Source of the DNA: Sorghum bicolor
Lineage: Eukaryota > Streptophyta > Magnoliopsida > Poales > Poaceae
Direction: 5' to 3'
DNA: 64,000 nucleotides
Assembly: GCF_000003195.3 (NCBI RefSeq)
Contig: NC_012876.2
Span: 60,258,407-60,322,406, forward strand
Shown in pieces: positions 1 to 11,046 of the stretch. The stretch's first letter is position 1, and every line of letters begins with the position of its first letter. Under the pieces are notes generated by a model. That model was not told where the DNA came from, ran no database searches, and worked only from the letters and a program-made list of their open reading frames with translations. The position numbers and the translations under genes were made by a program.

Positions 1-145
1 AATACAATCAAGGGCAGAACTAATTAAAACAAGTCCACAGCAGGCTTGTGCACTGTGCGCTGAACTAGTTAATTAATTTTATTCTGTCATGAGATTAATA
101 AGCAACAACGACGACGACGAAAACTCTGCATGGTGCAGCTGCTAG

Positions 146-2053
146 CTAGACGCATGCAGCAGCAGCTGGCACTGGCAGCTTCCTTGACTGGAGGAAGGTC
201 TTGTTCTTGCCGTCGGCGGACGCGAGGTAGGCGAGGAACGTGGCGAAGTCGGTGTCCATGTACCGCCGCGGGTTGCCGGCCTGTTCGTCCACCAGCTCCG
301 GCGCCGGCCCGATCACCCTCTCCGCCGGCAAGCTGTGGAACGACGCCACCGAGATCCGCGGCCGCGTCGAGTTCACGCGCACCCGGTGCAGCACGCTCTT
401 GTACCGCCCGTTGCTGTAGATCTGCACCCATCACATCATGCAACAACAATTTTATTTCCTCCATTATTCAGACATGAATATGATGCAGGGTCAACTTTTT
501 GGCGCGCGTTTGACTAGTCTTAATGGATTTGACTATATCGGCTCAAAAAGTCAAACCTGAAGCAGCAGATTGCGAGGTTATTATCCTTTTATTAATTATA
601 AGGTCAATATCAGTTTCAAGGCCAAGTGATATGATTGGCTAACTAGGTAGCTTCAATGATCCATATGCTGTCAACAGCAACTAGCGACTGATGCATGTTA
701 ATGCAGTTGCCGGTCGTCATCATCGATCATGTCGTCGTCGTGCACTACTGTCACAAAGCTAGCAAAACCGTACGACTACAAGAGCCAGTACGTACGTACC
801 TATACTACTCCGAATACGTACACTACTGTCATAAGCTACCGGTGGCACGTCGTATATATACTTACGTACGTACGTACCTCTAGGTGGTCGCCGACGTTGA
901 CGACGAAGGATCCCGGGACGGGGTCGACGGTGAGCCAGCGGCCGTCGTGCATGACCTGAAGCCCCTCCACGTGGTCCTGCAGGACGAAGGTGAAGAGGCC
1001 GTAGTCCGAGTGCGGCGGCATCCCCAGCGTGAGGTCCGGCTGCGGGCACGCCGGGTAGCAGTTCACCGTCATCATGTGCGACGACGCCGCCGCCAGCTCC
1101 CCGAGCACGCCTCCGCCGGCGGGGATGCCCAGGGCCTCCAGCGCCGCGGCCATGACCTCCATGAACAGCGCGTGGCTCGCCGTGGCGTACCTGGTGGCGA
1201 CGTCCCTGAGGTCCGGCGGCTGCTGCGGCCACCGCGGGACCACCTCGCGCAGCGGCTGGCAGACGAGCTTGAGGAAGTCCCGCCAGCAGAGCACGGCGTC
1301 CTTGGCCTGGTTGAAGCTGGTCCCGTACCGCACCGGCGCACGCACGTCCGCCGACATGTGCCGCGCCCGCTCCGGCAGCGGCAGCTCGAAGAACCGCCGC
1401 GCCACGTCCAGCATCCCGCCGCTCACCTCGCTCCCGAACCCGTGGTTCACCACCTGCACAACCAGCACCAGCACGACGACGATACGATCAGCTGCTGCTC
1501 TGCTGCTGGTGGGCAGTCAATAGTATTGTTTGGTTGATGATTTGTTGCGAGAAAAAAACATTGTTGAATGTCTGACGAATTTGACGTATAAGCTCAAGCG
1601 AACAAGCTGACGTCACGCGTACACGCATGCAGCTACCTCGTATGTACGTATACGTGTACGGCGTACCTGAAAGAAGCCGTAGTCGCGGCAGGCGGCGTCG
1701 AGGGTGGCCAGGACGGCGGAGCGGTGGGAGGGGTCGCGGAGGCCGGCGAGGTCGACGACAGGGAGCTTGACCCTGCCGACGGCGACGCCTGCCGCCGCCG
1801 GGATCGTCGACGAGGGGGAAATAAGGACGGTGGCGGCGCCGGGGCGGTCGGACGCGGGCAGGACGTACCTGTCGGGCAGCCTGGTAATGCCGCTGTCGGA
1901 GAGGTGCCTGACGCCTTTCATCAGGCAGGCGCCGTAGTCGTAGGAGGACTCCTGCTCATGGTCATGGCCGTCGTCGTCCTCTCTCATCGTGGCTGCTGCT
2001 GCTCCTGCTCCTGCTTGCTGCAGCTGGGCGTTGGCCAAGTCGACGATCGCCAT
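146..2053 (-). CDS. 2-oxoglutarate/Fe(II)-dependent dioxygenase (DOXC class)
   Basis: Three exons, complement(146..421, 878..1453, 1667..2053), giving 412 residues, typical for plant 2OG oxygenases. Introns are GT-AG and all junctions are in phase 0. The start is the ATG at 2053 (MAIVDLAN); the open frame reaches further upstream without another ATG close by. The N-terminal DIOX_N-type region begins around [20 protein letters not shown]. The jelly-roll core carries the iron ligands H277 and D279 in PPHSDYG and H333 in VLHRV, and the 2-oxoglutarate-binding R343 and S345 in PRISVASF. Family knowledge: cytosolic enzymes that hydroxylate or desaturate flavonoids, salicylate, hormones or alkaloids. 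The protein resembles the DMR6-like/At2g44800-like subgroup as I remember it. The substrate cannot be read from sequence. It is isolated from other genes, with a TATA box about 230 bases upstream. Confidence 0.9.
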
Positions 2054-2278
2054 TGGCGCCGCCGCAACCAAGCTCGTATAACTAGCTTATTTAGCTAGGT
2101 GACGCGTAGTAGCTTGCACTACTACACACTTGTTCACACACCTGGTGGTGAGTGTGTGTACAGTAGCCTAGCGAGCTATAGCTAGTGTTGGAATTGGAAT
2201 CGATCGTGAGCTGTGGAAGATTAATTACAATTGGTGCGGTATGTAGTGCGGATGGGCAGAGAGGGGCCGGAGCTGCGG

Positions 2279-2288
2279 CTATTTATAG
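2279..2288 (-). promoter_or_regulatory. TATA box of the 2OG dioxygenase gene
   Basis: Read on the minus strand the sequence is CTATAAATAG, a consensus TATA box about 230 bases upstream of the ATG at 2053. It predicts transcription start near 2250 and a 5' leader of roughly 200 bases. Seen directly; its use is inferred. Confidence 0.55.
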
Positions 2289-2430
2289 GAGAAAGAAGAC
2301 GCGCGCGATGCCGATGCCCTCTGAAACCGGACATGGTTTGGCTTCAACTCTGAGCTGTGGAGACAGCGGTTTTTTTGGCACCAGGTCTCCGGGTAATTTT
2401 AATTTGTTGTTTATTTATCATTTATTATTA

Positions 2431-2432
<2 letters not shown>

Positions 2433-2503
<71 letters not shown>
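2433..2503. repeat. (TA)n microsatellite
   Basis: An uninterrupted run of about 70 bases of alternating T and A, upstream of the dioxygenase promoter. Apparent open frames through it (Tyr-Ile repeats) are artefacts. Expected to be length-polymorphic. Confidence 0.95.
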
Positions 2504-2505
<2 letters not shown>

Positions 2506-2655
2506 TATTACATGCCTTCTCACCAGTTGACTAGTCAAATTGATCATTGTTCGCTCACGAGCACTACAAACCAACCACAGGCTCTTGTAAAAAAAAAAAA
2601 ACAACAACCACAACCTGACAAGCCAGTCCACTTCAATCCAACTGCATATGCCACA

Positions 2656-2896
2656 CCTGTTTAGTTCCGAAAACTGAAAAGTTTTCGGAACTGTAGCACT
2701 TTCGTTTTTATTTGACAAACATTATTTAATCATGGAGTAACTAGGCTTAAAAGATTCATCTCGTGATTTACAGATAAACTGTGCAATTAGTTTTTATTTT
2801 TGTCTATATTTAATACTCCATGCATGTGGCGTAAGATTCGATGTGACAGGAAATCTTGAAAAGATTTTGATTTTTGAGGTGAACTAAACAAGTCCC
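2656..2896. mobile_element. MITE, GGCCTTGTTTAG family, left end degraded
   Basis: Shares the full internal sequence of the copy at 10804..11046: a 'tagcactttcgttt..tttgacaaa' block near one end, a 'gattcgatgtgacagg' block near the other, and terminal inverted repeats related to TTTAGTTC/GAACTAAA. The left terminus begins CTGTTTAG, so the outer bases of that repeat are lost. Non-coding. Confidence 0.75.
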
Positions 2897-4399
2897 TAGC
2901 GAAACACAGGCTACAGCAGTAGCTACCTGCCACGTCAGACGGGTGACACGTGGATACGTCTGCGTGCGCCTTTCGCTCACTCCGTTGCTTTGCAATGATG
3001 TGATTGTGATGTCGTCACAAGTACAGTATTGTAAACAGAGAGGACTTGAGTACATATAGAAAATATAATCTGGAGGAGTAGACCTTGTGTATATGGGCGT
3101 ACGTACTAGTCTATATATATATATATATAGATAACGAAGAAATATCTGCCAAAATTTACTCAATTATTATGTGGGAAACTATTTTGTCACAAGCTAGCTT
3201 GTTGCTTACTTCTCGTGCAACTCCTTCCTAGTTGCTTGCTTTTGTACGCCTCTCGTCATGATGATCTCAAATCGTGTAGTTCTTTATGAAACCCTTTCCT
3301 ACTGAGTATGATCTTATCGTATTTGGATCCTGTCGTACTAGATGGTTTCGACAATCACAACAGGGACAATATATATCTGTTGTCTGATTAATCAAAGCGT
3401 ATCTCCTGATATAAAAGAATCATGTGTTAACACCCTAACTAGACCTTCATGCTAAAGTTCTCTTTTCTTCAAGAAGGTGAATGGTAAGTGTGAAGTAACA
3501 GTAATTAATTCCATTATAAACTAACCATGAATTAGGTATAAATAAAAAATAAGTATGAGGATGCTATTTTTCGAAACTATCGGTAGGAAATCTGCCCACC
3601 TTCTATTGATAAAGGAGGATTAAAAAACATTTACAGAAATTACATAGGCTGAGCAAAGATAGAAAGATAATGATGAATTAATTCAAAGGCTTGACCTCTC
3701 TCAAATGTTTCACCCATATTATTAGGAGATTATAAAACTCTTGAACTTTTCATAAATCATATCATCAATGTCCTAAAGCCCAATCAAGGTACAATAATTC
3801 AGTTGCTGGTGCCCTCAAACACACACAATTGAGATTTAACTTTTGGTTTGGTTTGACACATCTAGTGTCTGGCTATATAGCCCAAAGGATTTTTGTTGTA
3901 TATATTGTTCAACAATGGTATTTAAGGGTATTTAATGAATGAAAAATATCATGACTGTAATTATGGGTATATGCACATATAATTTGGCACGATTTTTTTT
4001 CTAATGAACGACTAATAAGATTACAATAACACTATTTATCACTGCTATCTACTTTGTCCTATTGTAAATGTAGGTAAGTTTTTACTTGTTTTTATACAAG
4101 GTCAAATGACCTTTTCTCGAATGTAAGTCAAATGACCTTGTTTCCCTTTATTCATCATACATTGATGGAGAAATGTGGCATATTTGTTTGTAAGAATATT
4201 CATCATACACCTAGCTGCATTTATTATACATAATGACCTTTATTCATCAAATGACCTTGTTGCCCTTTATTTATCATACATTAATGACTGCATTTATTAA
4301 GCAAAGAAAAATGAGGAAGAAAATATAAAAACACCTAGCTCTGACTTATAAAATGACTTCACTTAGAGAGTAATTGGCATAAGATTGCTAGAAATGACC

Positions 4400-4622
4400 T
4401 ACTCCCTTTGTCCGCATTATGACTTCTAAAATCTTACACTGAAATATAATGCACTTAATGTGGTGTCCATATCTAGATTTAACAAAGTTTGATACAAAAG
4501 GAAACCGTAATTTGAGGAGAAACACCTTACTTGTGTTTAATCTATGGGTACATGCGTCATTCAGGTATTATCTTAGATTGTCTTAAAATGTTTAGAATAA
4601 ATTGTATTACAAGACAGAGGGA
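4400..4622. mobile_element. Degenerate Stowaway-like MITE
   Basis: Begins CTCCCTTTGTCC after a TA and ends GGACAGAGG-like on the opposite side (GACAGAGGGATCAAGTA), the shape of Stowaway terminal repeats (CTCCCTCCGTCC). The interior is AT-rich and non-coding. The ends are imperfect, so the boundaries are approximate. Confidence 0.45.
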
Positions 4623-5778
4623 TCAAGTATGTTTAAACCGGAGGTGAGGGATCTTGGAGTACATGCCTGACCCCTAAAAGTATAAGCAACTAATAAAACT
4701 TGGAGATGCCATCATGGGACCGGAAGGCTTAATAATTGGACATTTCTTGTTCTGCTGTACATACATAGTTAAAAGGATATGGCGGATATTCAGAGGCGAA
4801 AACAAGGGGACCATTATCTTTGTGCAAGCCCGTGCTCGTACTATCATATGAGGAACCACTGTTGGCACCATCTTGACGGCCAGCACCCAAGATCGAGAGG
4901 AGCTGCCAATATAGTTATGCATGATGAGCAAACTTATATAATGAAGCCATATCAGGTTGCAAGCTCATCCACGTCGTGTCCATCGTATACTACACGGTGC
5001 TAGGTGAGATAATACAAGCAAAGAAGTGATCTGATCCCATGTTATTTTCAGGAGAAAAGAATGTCCATATGGATATATATAGAGACTAGAGAGGAAAAAG
5101 GAGAGACGTCGTACGTCGTAGGCCTACAAACTAGAGACAAGTTGCTGTGTAGAGATGCATGTTGTCATTATTTGTACTGTAGTGTATATATATATATGTT
5201 TTCGATGCTGTGGCAGTGGCCGTATATATGAGATCTACTGGACACGAGAGAGGATTGCTGTACAATGAACATAGGAGTACATATATATGATCCGAGATAC
5301 GAGCAGCTACCTGCCATGCATGCATGTTGGAGCTACTAGGTACAGTAGCTAGCTTAATTAGGGGGTTAGTCACCCCCCAAAAAAAAGCTACTAGTAGGGT
5401 TTGTTCAATTATTGTGCAAGCAAAGTCCGGCCCCGGGCATCTGGGCAAGCTTCCTTTCTGCCTTCGCTTGCATTGCTTTAGTCTGTCTGCTTCGAGAGAG
5501 AATCCGAATACCTGCTCTCCATATCCATCAAAACATGCATGGTCTGCAGGAGGAAGAGAATATATATCATCTGCAGATCGTCGTCAATCGATCGGTCGAG
5601 CTGCATGCGATCGACACATATATACTACACTAGCCGCCGGCCGGTCTTATCGAACATATTTACTCGCCGTCCCGTGTGTATATATTCCGATATATCCCGG
5701 TGGCGATTTGGTCGGGTCATCCTGGGAATATTATTGCAGCTACCATGCATACCATACCCAAGAGTGCTTGGTTTACCT

Positions 5779-6195
5779 GGCGCCAGCGAGTAGTGGCGAC
5801 GATGCCGGCCAGCCTCTGATGGAAACCACGCTGTTCCCCGATCGACGAACCCTGCAGGATCTTGGCCGGGTATATATCGATCGATCTCACCTCATCCCTT
5901 GCCTGTTCATCATATCTATCTAGCTAGCTAGCTTGCGCATGCGTACGTAAGGGAACATTATTAACGCGTGACAACAGGTCGTGCAGTGTGCGATAGATTC
6001 CTGTATTTGACGCCAGAATAAAGAGGAATCAGCGAGGTGGCGATGCCTCTACTACTGGAAATCACATTGTATCCGATCGACGAACCCAGGATATATCTTC
6101 TTTGGCATCGATGTCAACTCATTCCTTTCTTGCCTATTCATCATATCTCTAGCTTGGGTAAGGGAAGCGTTAATGCGTGACGAATCGTGTGATTG
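5779..6195. repeat. Diverged tandem duplication, period about 235 bases
   Basis: Two copies share ordered blocks: 'gatcgacgaaccc..aggat', 'ttgcct.ttcatcatatct', 'gtaaggga.....ttaa.gcgtgac'. Copy 1 is about 5779-6005 and copy 2 about 6009-6195. No convincing coding frame in either copy. Confidence 0.6.
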
Positions 6196-8880
6196 TGTGA
6201 ATCGTGCCACACAGCACCCTCTCTCTCTCTCTCTGTGTGTGTTGCCCTCGCACTTCCACCGATGATTGGTGGCTCCCACCAAATCACTCGCTTCCTCCCA
6301 CCTCCCGCTATAGGCCTATAGCTGCCTCGACCCTTCTCTCCCCTAATCATGGAGACTCCCTTACTATTCTGCGCTACGACAACCCTAGCTATGACAACAA
6401 CCTCGCCATCTTGTTACACCGCCAAGTCGTCGTGGTCCATCGTTGTATTGTGATTGATACCACTAAACCCCCTTCTAGGTCCGCCGATGAATGGAAACCC
6501 TAATCCCCACCCCTAAGACCACTTAGGCATAGGTTGCACATTATAAGCGCGAAGCTCGATCAACCAACAAACACTCATTAGAGTTTCCAATTGCACAATG
6601 TGTACGTAGTATTGGTACTAGGGAACTAAATCAAGTGACCACCCAGGAGAAAATAGGTAAATTGTTTAGGGTTTTACTCCCTTCATTATAAGTAGTAAGT
6701 TGTTTTCGGCTTATTTACGTACATGGATTTTTCCGTATGTATATTATATGTATAGATACATATTAAAAACTATATAAATCTAGAAATGCCAAAACAACTT
6801 CGATTTCAAACAACTTCGATTTCAAACAAAGAGAGTATTTGATTTCTCAGTAGATAAACTAAAGCAACTAACCGGCAAGATGTAGGCTTATGTTTATTTA
6901 GTATGCTCTACTTAACTAGTCTAATAAGCTATTATATGAAAAGTAAAATCACACAATCAGAACACTTGCACAAACATAAATATGATAAGTAAAGAGCTCT
7001 AGGATGAAAGTGGATAGGATTGGAGTGGATAATGCCTTCTTCATATTTTAATCCATTACCTTTTGTTAGATTCATAGCGCAATATGGATCAGAAATGGTA
7101 CAGGGCGGAGCTATAGTTTGGAGAATTGAAAGAAAAATTAAAACACACACATGAACAGTAAATAATATGTTTTCCCTCCGCCCAAAAAGATTTTTTGAAA
7201 GTGTAAAGATTATATTGCTAATAAACATAGTACAGACATGGGTCGAATATCATCACTCCATTCAAGGTTTTGGAGTACCTGTTGCACTTGCACATCATTG
7301 CATTGGAGAGAATGAGCCAGTGCTTCACAGAGTAAAGTCAAGACCATAGAGTTAGCTCGTCAAGCTGGCCTGTTTAGCAAGTTTATTAGCCACTTTATTT
7401 GTCTCCTTTTTTATCTTGCTTTTCGTATCCAGCTTGTTACCTCCATTTTCTTTTACCAGCAAAGTGGCGTAATGTGTGAATCTTAATCCAAAACACAAAC
7501 AACATTGACTTTATACTTATATCAGTAGAGTATTTGCAAAATAAAGAATAGAGAATAGCATGACCTTTTTTTTAGATTAATAAAGTGTGTAATCGTTCAT
7601 CAAAAAATAAAGTGTGTACTCCATCAGTTCCAAACTATAGATCACTTTGGTTTTGTCTCAAGTATACTTTTACTGATTTTGAACATGATTTTATAAAAAC
7701 AATATATTATCATCACAAGTTCAAATTATGCATTATCAAGACATAATTTATAGAGAATTATATTTAATAAAACTAGCTAGTTTGATGTTGTAAATGTTTT
7801 GTATAATCTCGATTAAAGTTTGAGGAAAGCTTGACTTAGAGTAAATTTAAAATGGGCTATAATTTAGAACACAGAAGAAGTATGGTACAATTTTATATAT
7901 TACGAAAACCACACAACTGAGGAGAACCTGTGTTGTAAGTGCAGTGGTCTTTTTTTTCTTGTCGACAACGTGCAAAGCACATTTTTAAGAAGTGATCTTT
8001 CAATCGTGGCCATTCTTTCCTATGAAGCATGCATATACTCTATCATAACGAGATCTTGTTTTGATTGTGTTCTTTTTGATGGTCTATGCGTATGTGTCTG
8101 TCGTCTCTCTGTTACACACACATGGAAGTTGGAAAAAGGCGCATCATTGAGCTATAGCAATATAAATCTAAGGGCATATTTGACTGATCTCCATCGACCT
8201 TGGCCAAACGCGACAAGTGTCCCTAAGACAGATGCCAAAGCTGTGCAGCTACGTAGCTAGTGTACGGCGGAAAAGCCATTTCAATGCTACCGTGTCCGAC
8301 AAAAATAAAGCTATATATACCTGTGTGCGGTGGCCGTGCGATGCCTTTGCGATCGAAGAATATGAAGCATCATGTCAGCGTATACACGTGTCCACACACA
8401 TATATACATATCTGCTCATGGAACAATCACAAGTACTGGGCTACTGGCTAGACGTGAGCATGCTTTTCTATTTTAAGTTCTCGGCCTTCTAATCTAGTCT
8501 TGAACGCATGCTTTCGGTGACGACCGACTTTTGCATGTATATAAAAAGATCAATTAATTTGCATTGTGGCCAACAGAGATACTAAGAGCATATGTAGGGA
8601 TATAGATATTGATCATACATCTAGTAAAAAAAAGCTCTATAGCGACGGTAATGTCTAATTTATATAGGCGGTTTCAGTTATCGAACGCCAGAAGCACACA
8701 TTCAAAATCGGTCCAGACATACGAGGATCAACACACATTCAAAATTGGTCCAGACAATGAAGAATGACAGGGAAAGTCACGTGAAGAAGCTCAGAAGCAT
8801 GTAGAGGAAATAAAGGACTTTGAAGCCAAATACGTCGTCTGCCTAGGCACGCAATGCTTTAGTATCAACACAGGAAATCT

Positions 8881-9088
8881 ATAGTGGCTCCGTACAACTT
8901 TGGGTAAGTGTGAGTTTGTATACATCAAATTAATAATTTCAATACACATGCAGCACAAATTTGATTCATGCAGGGACCACTGGATCTGCTTTATCATTCA
9001 TCACAGGGATGGAACGGTGCTGATCCTAGACTCCGCAGATTATGAGCCTTCAACTTATACAACATTCATGACCACCTTAGAGCAGTAA
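8881..9088 (+). pseudogene. Ulp1-like cysteine protease C-terminal fragment (transposon-derived)
   Basis: Reading 8881..8903 joined to 8974..9088 gives IVAPYNFG-DHWICFIIHH, then LILDSADY, ending at a stop after TLEQ. The join uses a clean GTAAGT donor at 8904 and a CAG acceptor before 8974. The His-Trp followed by a hydrophobic strand and an Asp-Ser is the catalytic His/Asp layout of C48 (Ulp1/SENP) proteases, commonly carried by plant MULE and CACTA transposons. The N-terminal part and the Cys/Gln residues are not present in frame, so I treat it as a relic. No terminal repeats were recognised around it. Confidence 0.4.
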
Positions 9089-9110
9089 GCCGAGATGTTC
9101 ATGCATACTT

Positions 9111-10639
9111 TTATCTACGGAGTGAGCGGTTGAGCAGCAGCTCGGGTGAACGTAGGCCTCCAGCCGGGGTGCCCATGTCGTGGGCGTGGTCAGTGGGTCT
9201 GAGAGTCGACGATGCTGCTGGCGTTGGTGTCGCGTGCGATGTTGGCGTGCAAGCCGGCTGGTATTGCCCTGCCTTAAGTGGGCAGAGCACCTCTCCCACT
9301 TGCAGGGCCAGGCAGAGATCGTCCTGTTGGCCACCGTCCCAGTCTGTGGGATAGTCACAGTAGGGGTGGTTGTTCCCGTGGCGCGGGTCGGAGGAGTCTA
9401 AATCACAGTCAGAATTGCGGCGCGGCGTGGGGCAGTAGCGGTCATCATCGTCCCAGCCTCCACGATCCCCAGCATGGTCCTGCTCATCAGCGTTATCGTC
9501 ATCGCCGGGCGGCTCATCGCCCGGCAGCTCGAGGTTCTGATATGCCACGGCGCGTACGCGGACGAGGTAGTGCAGGCCTCGTCACACAACATTTTCCGTC
9601 GGCTCCGAAGACCGAATGTCAGGCTCCGGGATATACAACAACTTTTTAGGTTCGATGAGTTGCGGGTGCCAACACCAAGCGGAAACAAAGTACTCTCGAT
9701 CATCCTCCAAGGGCCGGTCCCTGAGGTTGGTAAGCTCAACTTCGGCGCAGCAGCGACCTAACACCCGCTGTGCAGTGTCGGTGTCCCTCGCGTGTGCCGG
9801 CACATTGCGGAGCGCGATCACGACACGATAGTGGAATGCGCCGACCACAACAGCAGACACCCTGGTCTAGGGCCGCCATCTGAGGGGCATGAGGGCTCCC
9901 CAAGGCCTGGAAGACAGGACACGGTCTCTGTCCTCCCGGCGGGAGAAGCGGACGAGGAAGTCCTCGGCCTCGTGCACCTTGATGTCCACATCCTCAGCGT
10001 TGATCTGGAAGCGGGCGAAGAGGGCGTCCTGGATCATTGCTGTGGAGACGAAGGGCTGGTTGCCCGTGATTGTGGCGACAAGTGCCAGGTGGGAGAGGTT
10101 GTCTTCTGAATTCTAGATCGCCGGCGTCCGTGGGACAACCACCAGGGACGCCCTGATTGCGCCTGCAGCCACCGCGGCGGCTGTGGCGGCGGCGCCATCC
10201 ACCATGGGTCTCTCTTCTGGACCACCCCTCCCGAGCGGCGTCGGTGGTGGAACGGTCGCTGACGGGGCGGGCGGTGGAGGCGGCGGTGGCGGTGGAGGTG
10301 GGGGTGGTGGTGGCGGCGTCGGTGGTGGTGGAGGTTGTGGTGCACCGGAGACAGAGTCCACCGAGATCGCGCGGCGCCGCCGCTGCCTAGGTCCCCCCAC
10401 GGAAGTTGGGGTTGAGACGGAACGGCCAGACACGGTGTCCGCCGAGGCCGCGCGATGCAGGCGTGCCGCGGCGTGGCCCCTCGACGTCCGTCCATGTAAG
10501 CGTTCCCCTAGGCGGGCCCCGACCTCGAACCGTGGGGAGCTCGCGCGCTTGATTCCACGACGCTGTCGAGGGAGACGCTCGACAGTCGCTTGCGCGGTGC
10601 CCGTCCTTCCAGCAGTTGTAGCACCTGGCCGGGAAATCA
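9111..10639 (-). pseudogene. Broken zinc-knuckle (CCHC)/DUF4283-type retroelement-like gene
   Basis: Read on the minus strand. A perfect CX2CX4HX4C zinc knuckle (CYNCWKDGHRASDC) lies at 10582..10623. A poly-proline tract encoded about 10258-10340 follows in another frame. Next comes a DUF4283-like block at about 9880-10106 (ALVATITG..FARFQINAEDVDIKVHEAEDFLVRF..RPW), which ends in an in-frame stop and then continues without a shift as HYRVVIALRNVPAHA and AWCWHPQLI (9582-9860). An Asp-rich tail occupies 9111-9548 in a further frame. This domain order is a family very common in grass genomes, related to LINE ORF1-type proteins. Several frameshifts and one stop make it non-functional. GC content is far above the flanks, consistent with an inserted unit. 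Confidence 0.65.
10258..10345. repeat. GGN/CCN trinucleotide-rich tract
   Basis: Dense (GGN)n on the plus strand, equivalent to a proline run of about 25 codons on the minus strand, inside the zinc-knuckle pseudogene. Low complexity; it also creates a spurious glycine-rich plus-strand frame. Confidence 0.85.
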
Positions 10640-10803
10640 TTTTATAAAGATCATATCTTTACAATTGATGGTGTAATAACAGTTTTGAAATCTGGGGCTG
10701 AAAAGCATTTTTGACTAACCCTAAACATCATTTCCATAGCGGTGGTAGACTTTGTTTGAGTGAGGTTCGTTGGATTCTACTGTTGAACATATACACTAAT
10801 ATA

Positions 10804-11046
10804 GGCCTTGTTTAGTTCACCCCAAAAAGCAAAAAGTTTTCAAGATTCCCCGTCACATCGAATCTTGCAGCACATGTATGAAGCATTAAATATAGACAAA
10901 ATCAAAAACTAATTACATAGTTTAGCTGGAAATCGCGAGACGAATCTTTTGATCCTAGTTAGTCCATAATTGGATAATATTTGTCACAAACAAACGAAAG
11001 TGCTACAGTATCGAAATCCGAAATCTTTTCGGAACTAAACAAGGCC
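10804..11046. mobile_element. MITE, GGCCTTGTTTAG family, complete
   Basis: 243 bases bounded by the perfect inverted repeats GGCCTTGTTTAGTTC and GAACTAAACAAGGCC, flanked on both sides by ATA, a 3-base target duplication. Such 3-base duplications suggest a Tourist (PIF/Harbinger) relationship. Non-coding. Related copies lie at 2656, 38436, 46056 and 58830. Confidence 0.85.

Larger units (their letters stand above)
2897..8880. other. Intergenic region without a supported gene
   Basis: AT-rich DNA with only short unsupported open frames. It holds Stowaway-like MITE relics (about 4398-4625 and 7607-7886, both bounded by CTCC..GGAG-like ends in degraded form), a diverged tandem duplication at 5779-6195, a short CT/GT microsatellite at 6221-6242, and a short TA run near 3110-3130. 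I see no conserved protein motif or RNA gene. Confidence 0.6.

Noticed and set aside
884..1537. 217-residue plus-strand open frame
   Set aside because: It is antisense to exon 2 of the dioxygenase. High GC at third positions keeps the opposite strand open; the composition (His/Arg/Val-rich) has no domain, and the minus-strand frame has all catalytic residues.
2433..2503. Tyr-Ile repeat peptides across the TA microsatellites (also near 26,600 and 45,850)
   Set aside because: Any TA run is open in most frames; the sequences are simple repeats in intergenic DNA.
10183..10647. Glycine-rich 154-residue plus-strand frame
   Set aside because: Produced by the GGN tract opposite the poly-proline run of the zinc-knuckle pseudogene; no signal peptide or conserved flank to suggest a real glycine-rich protein.
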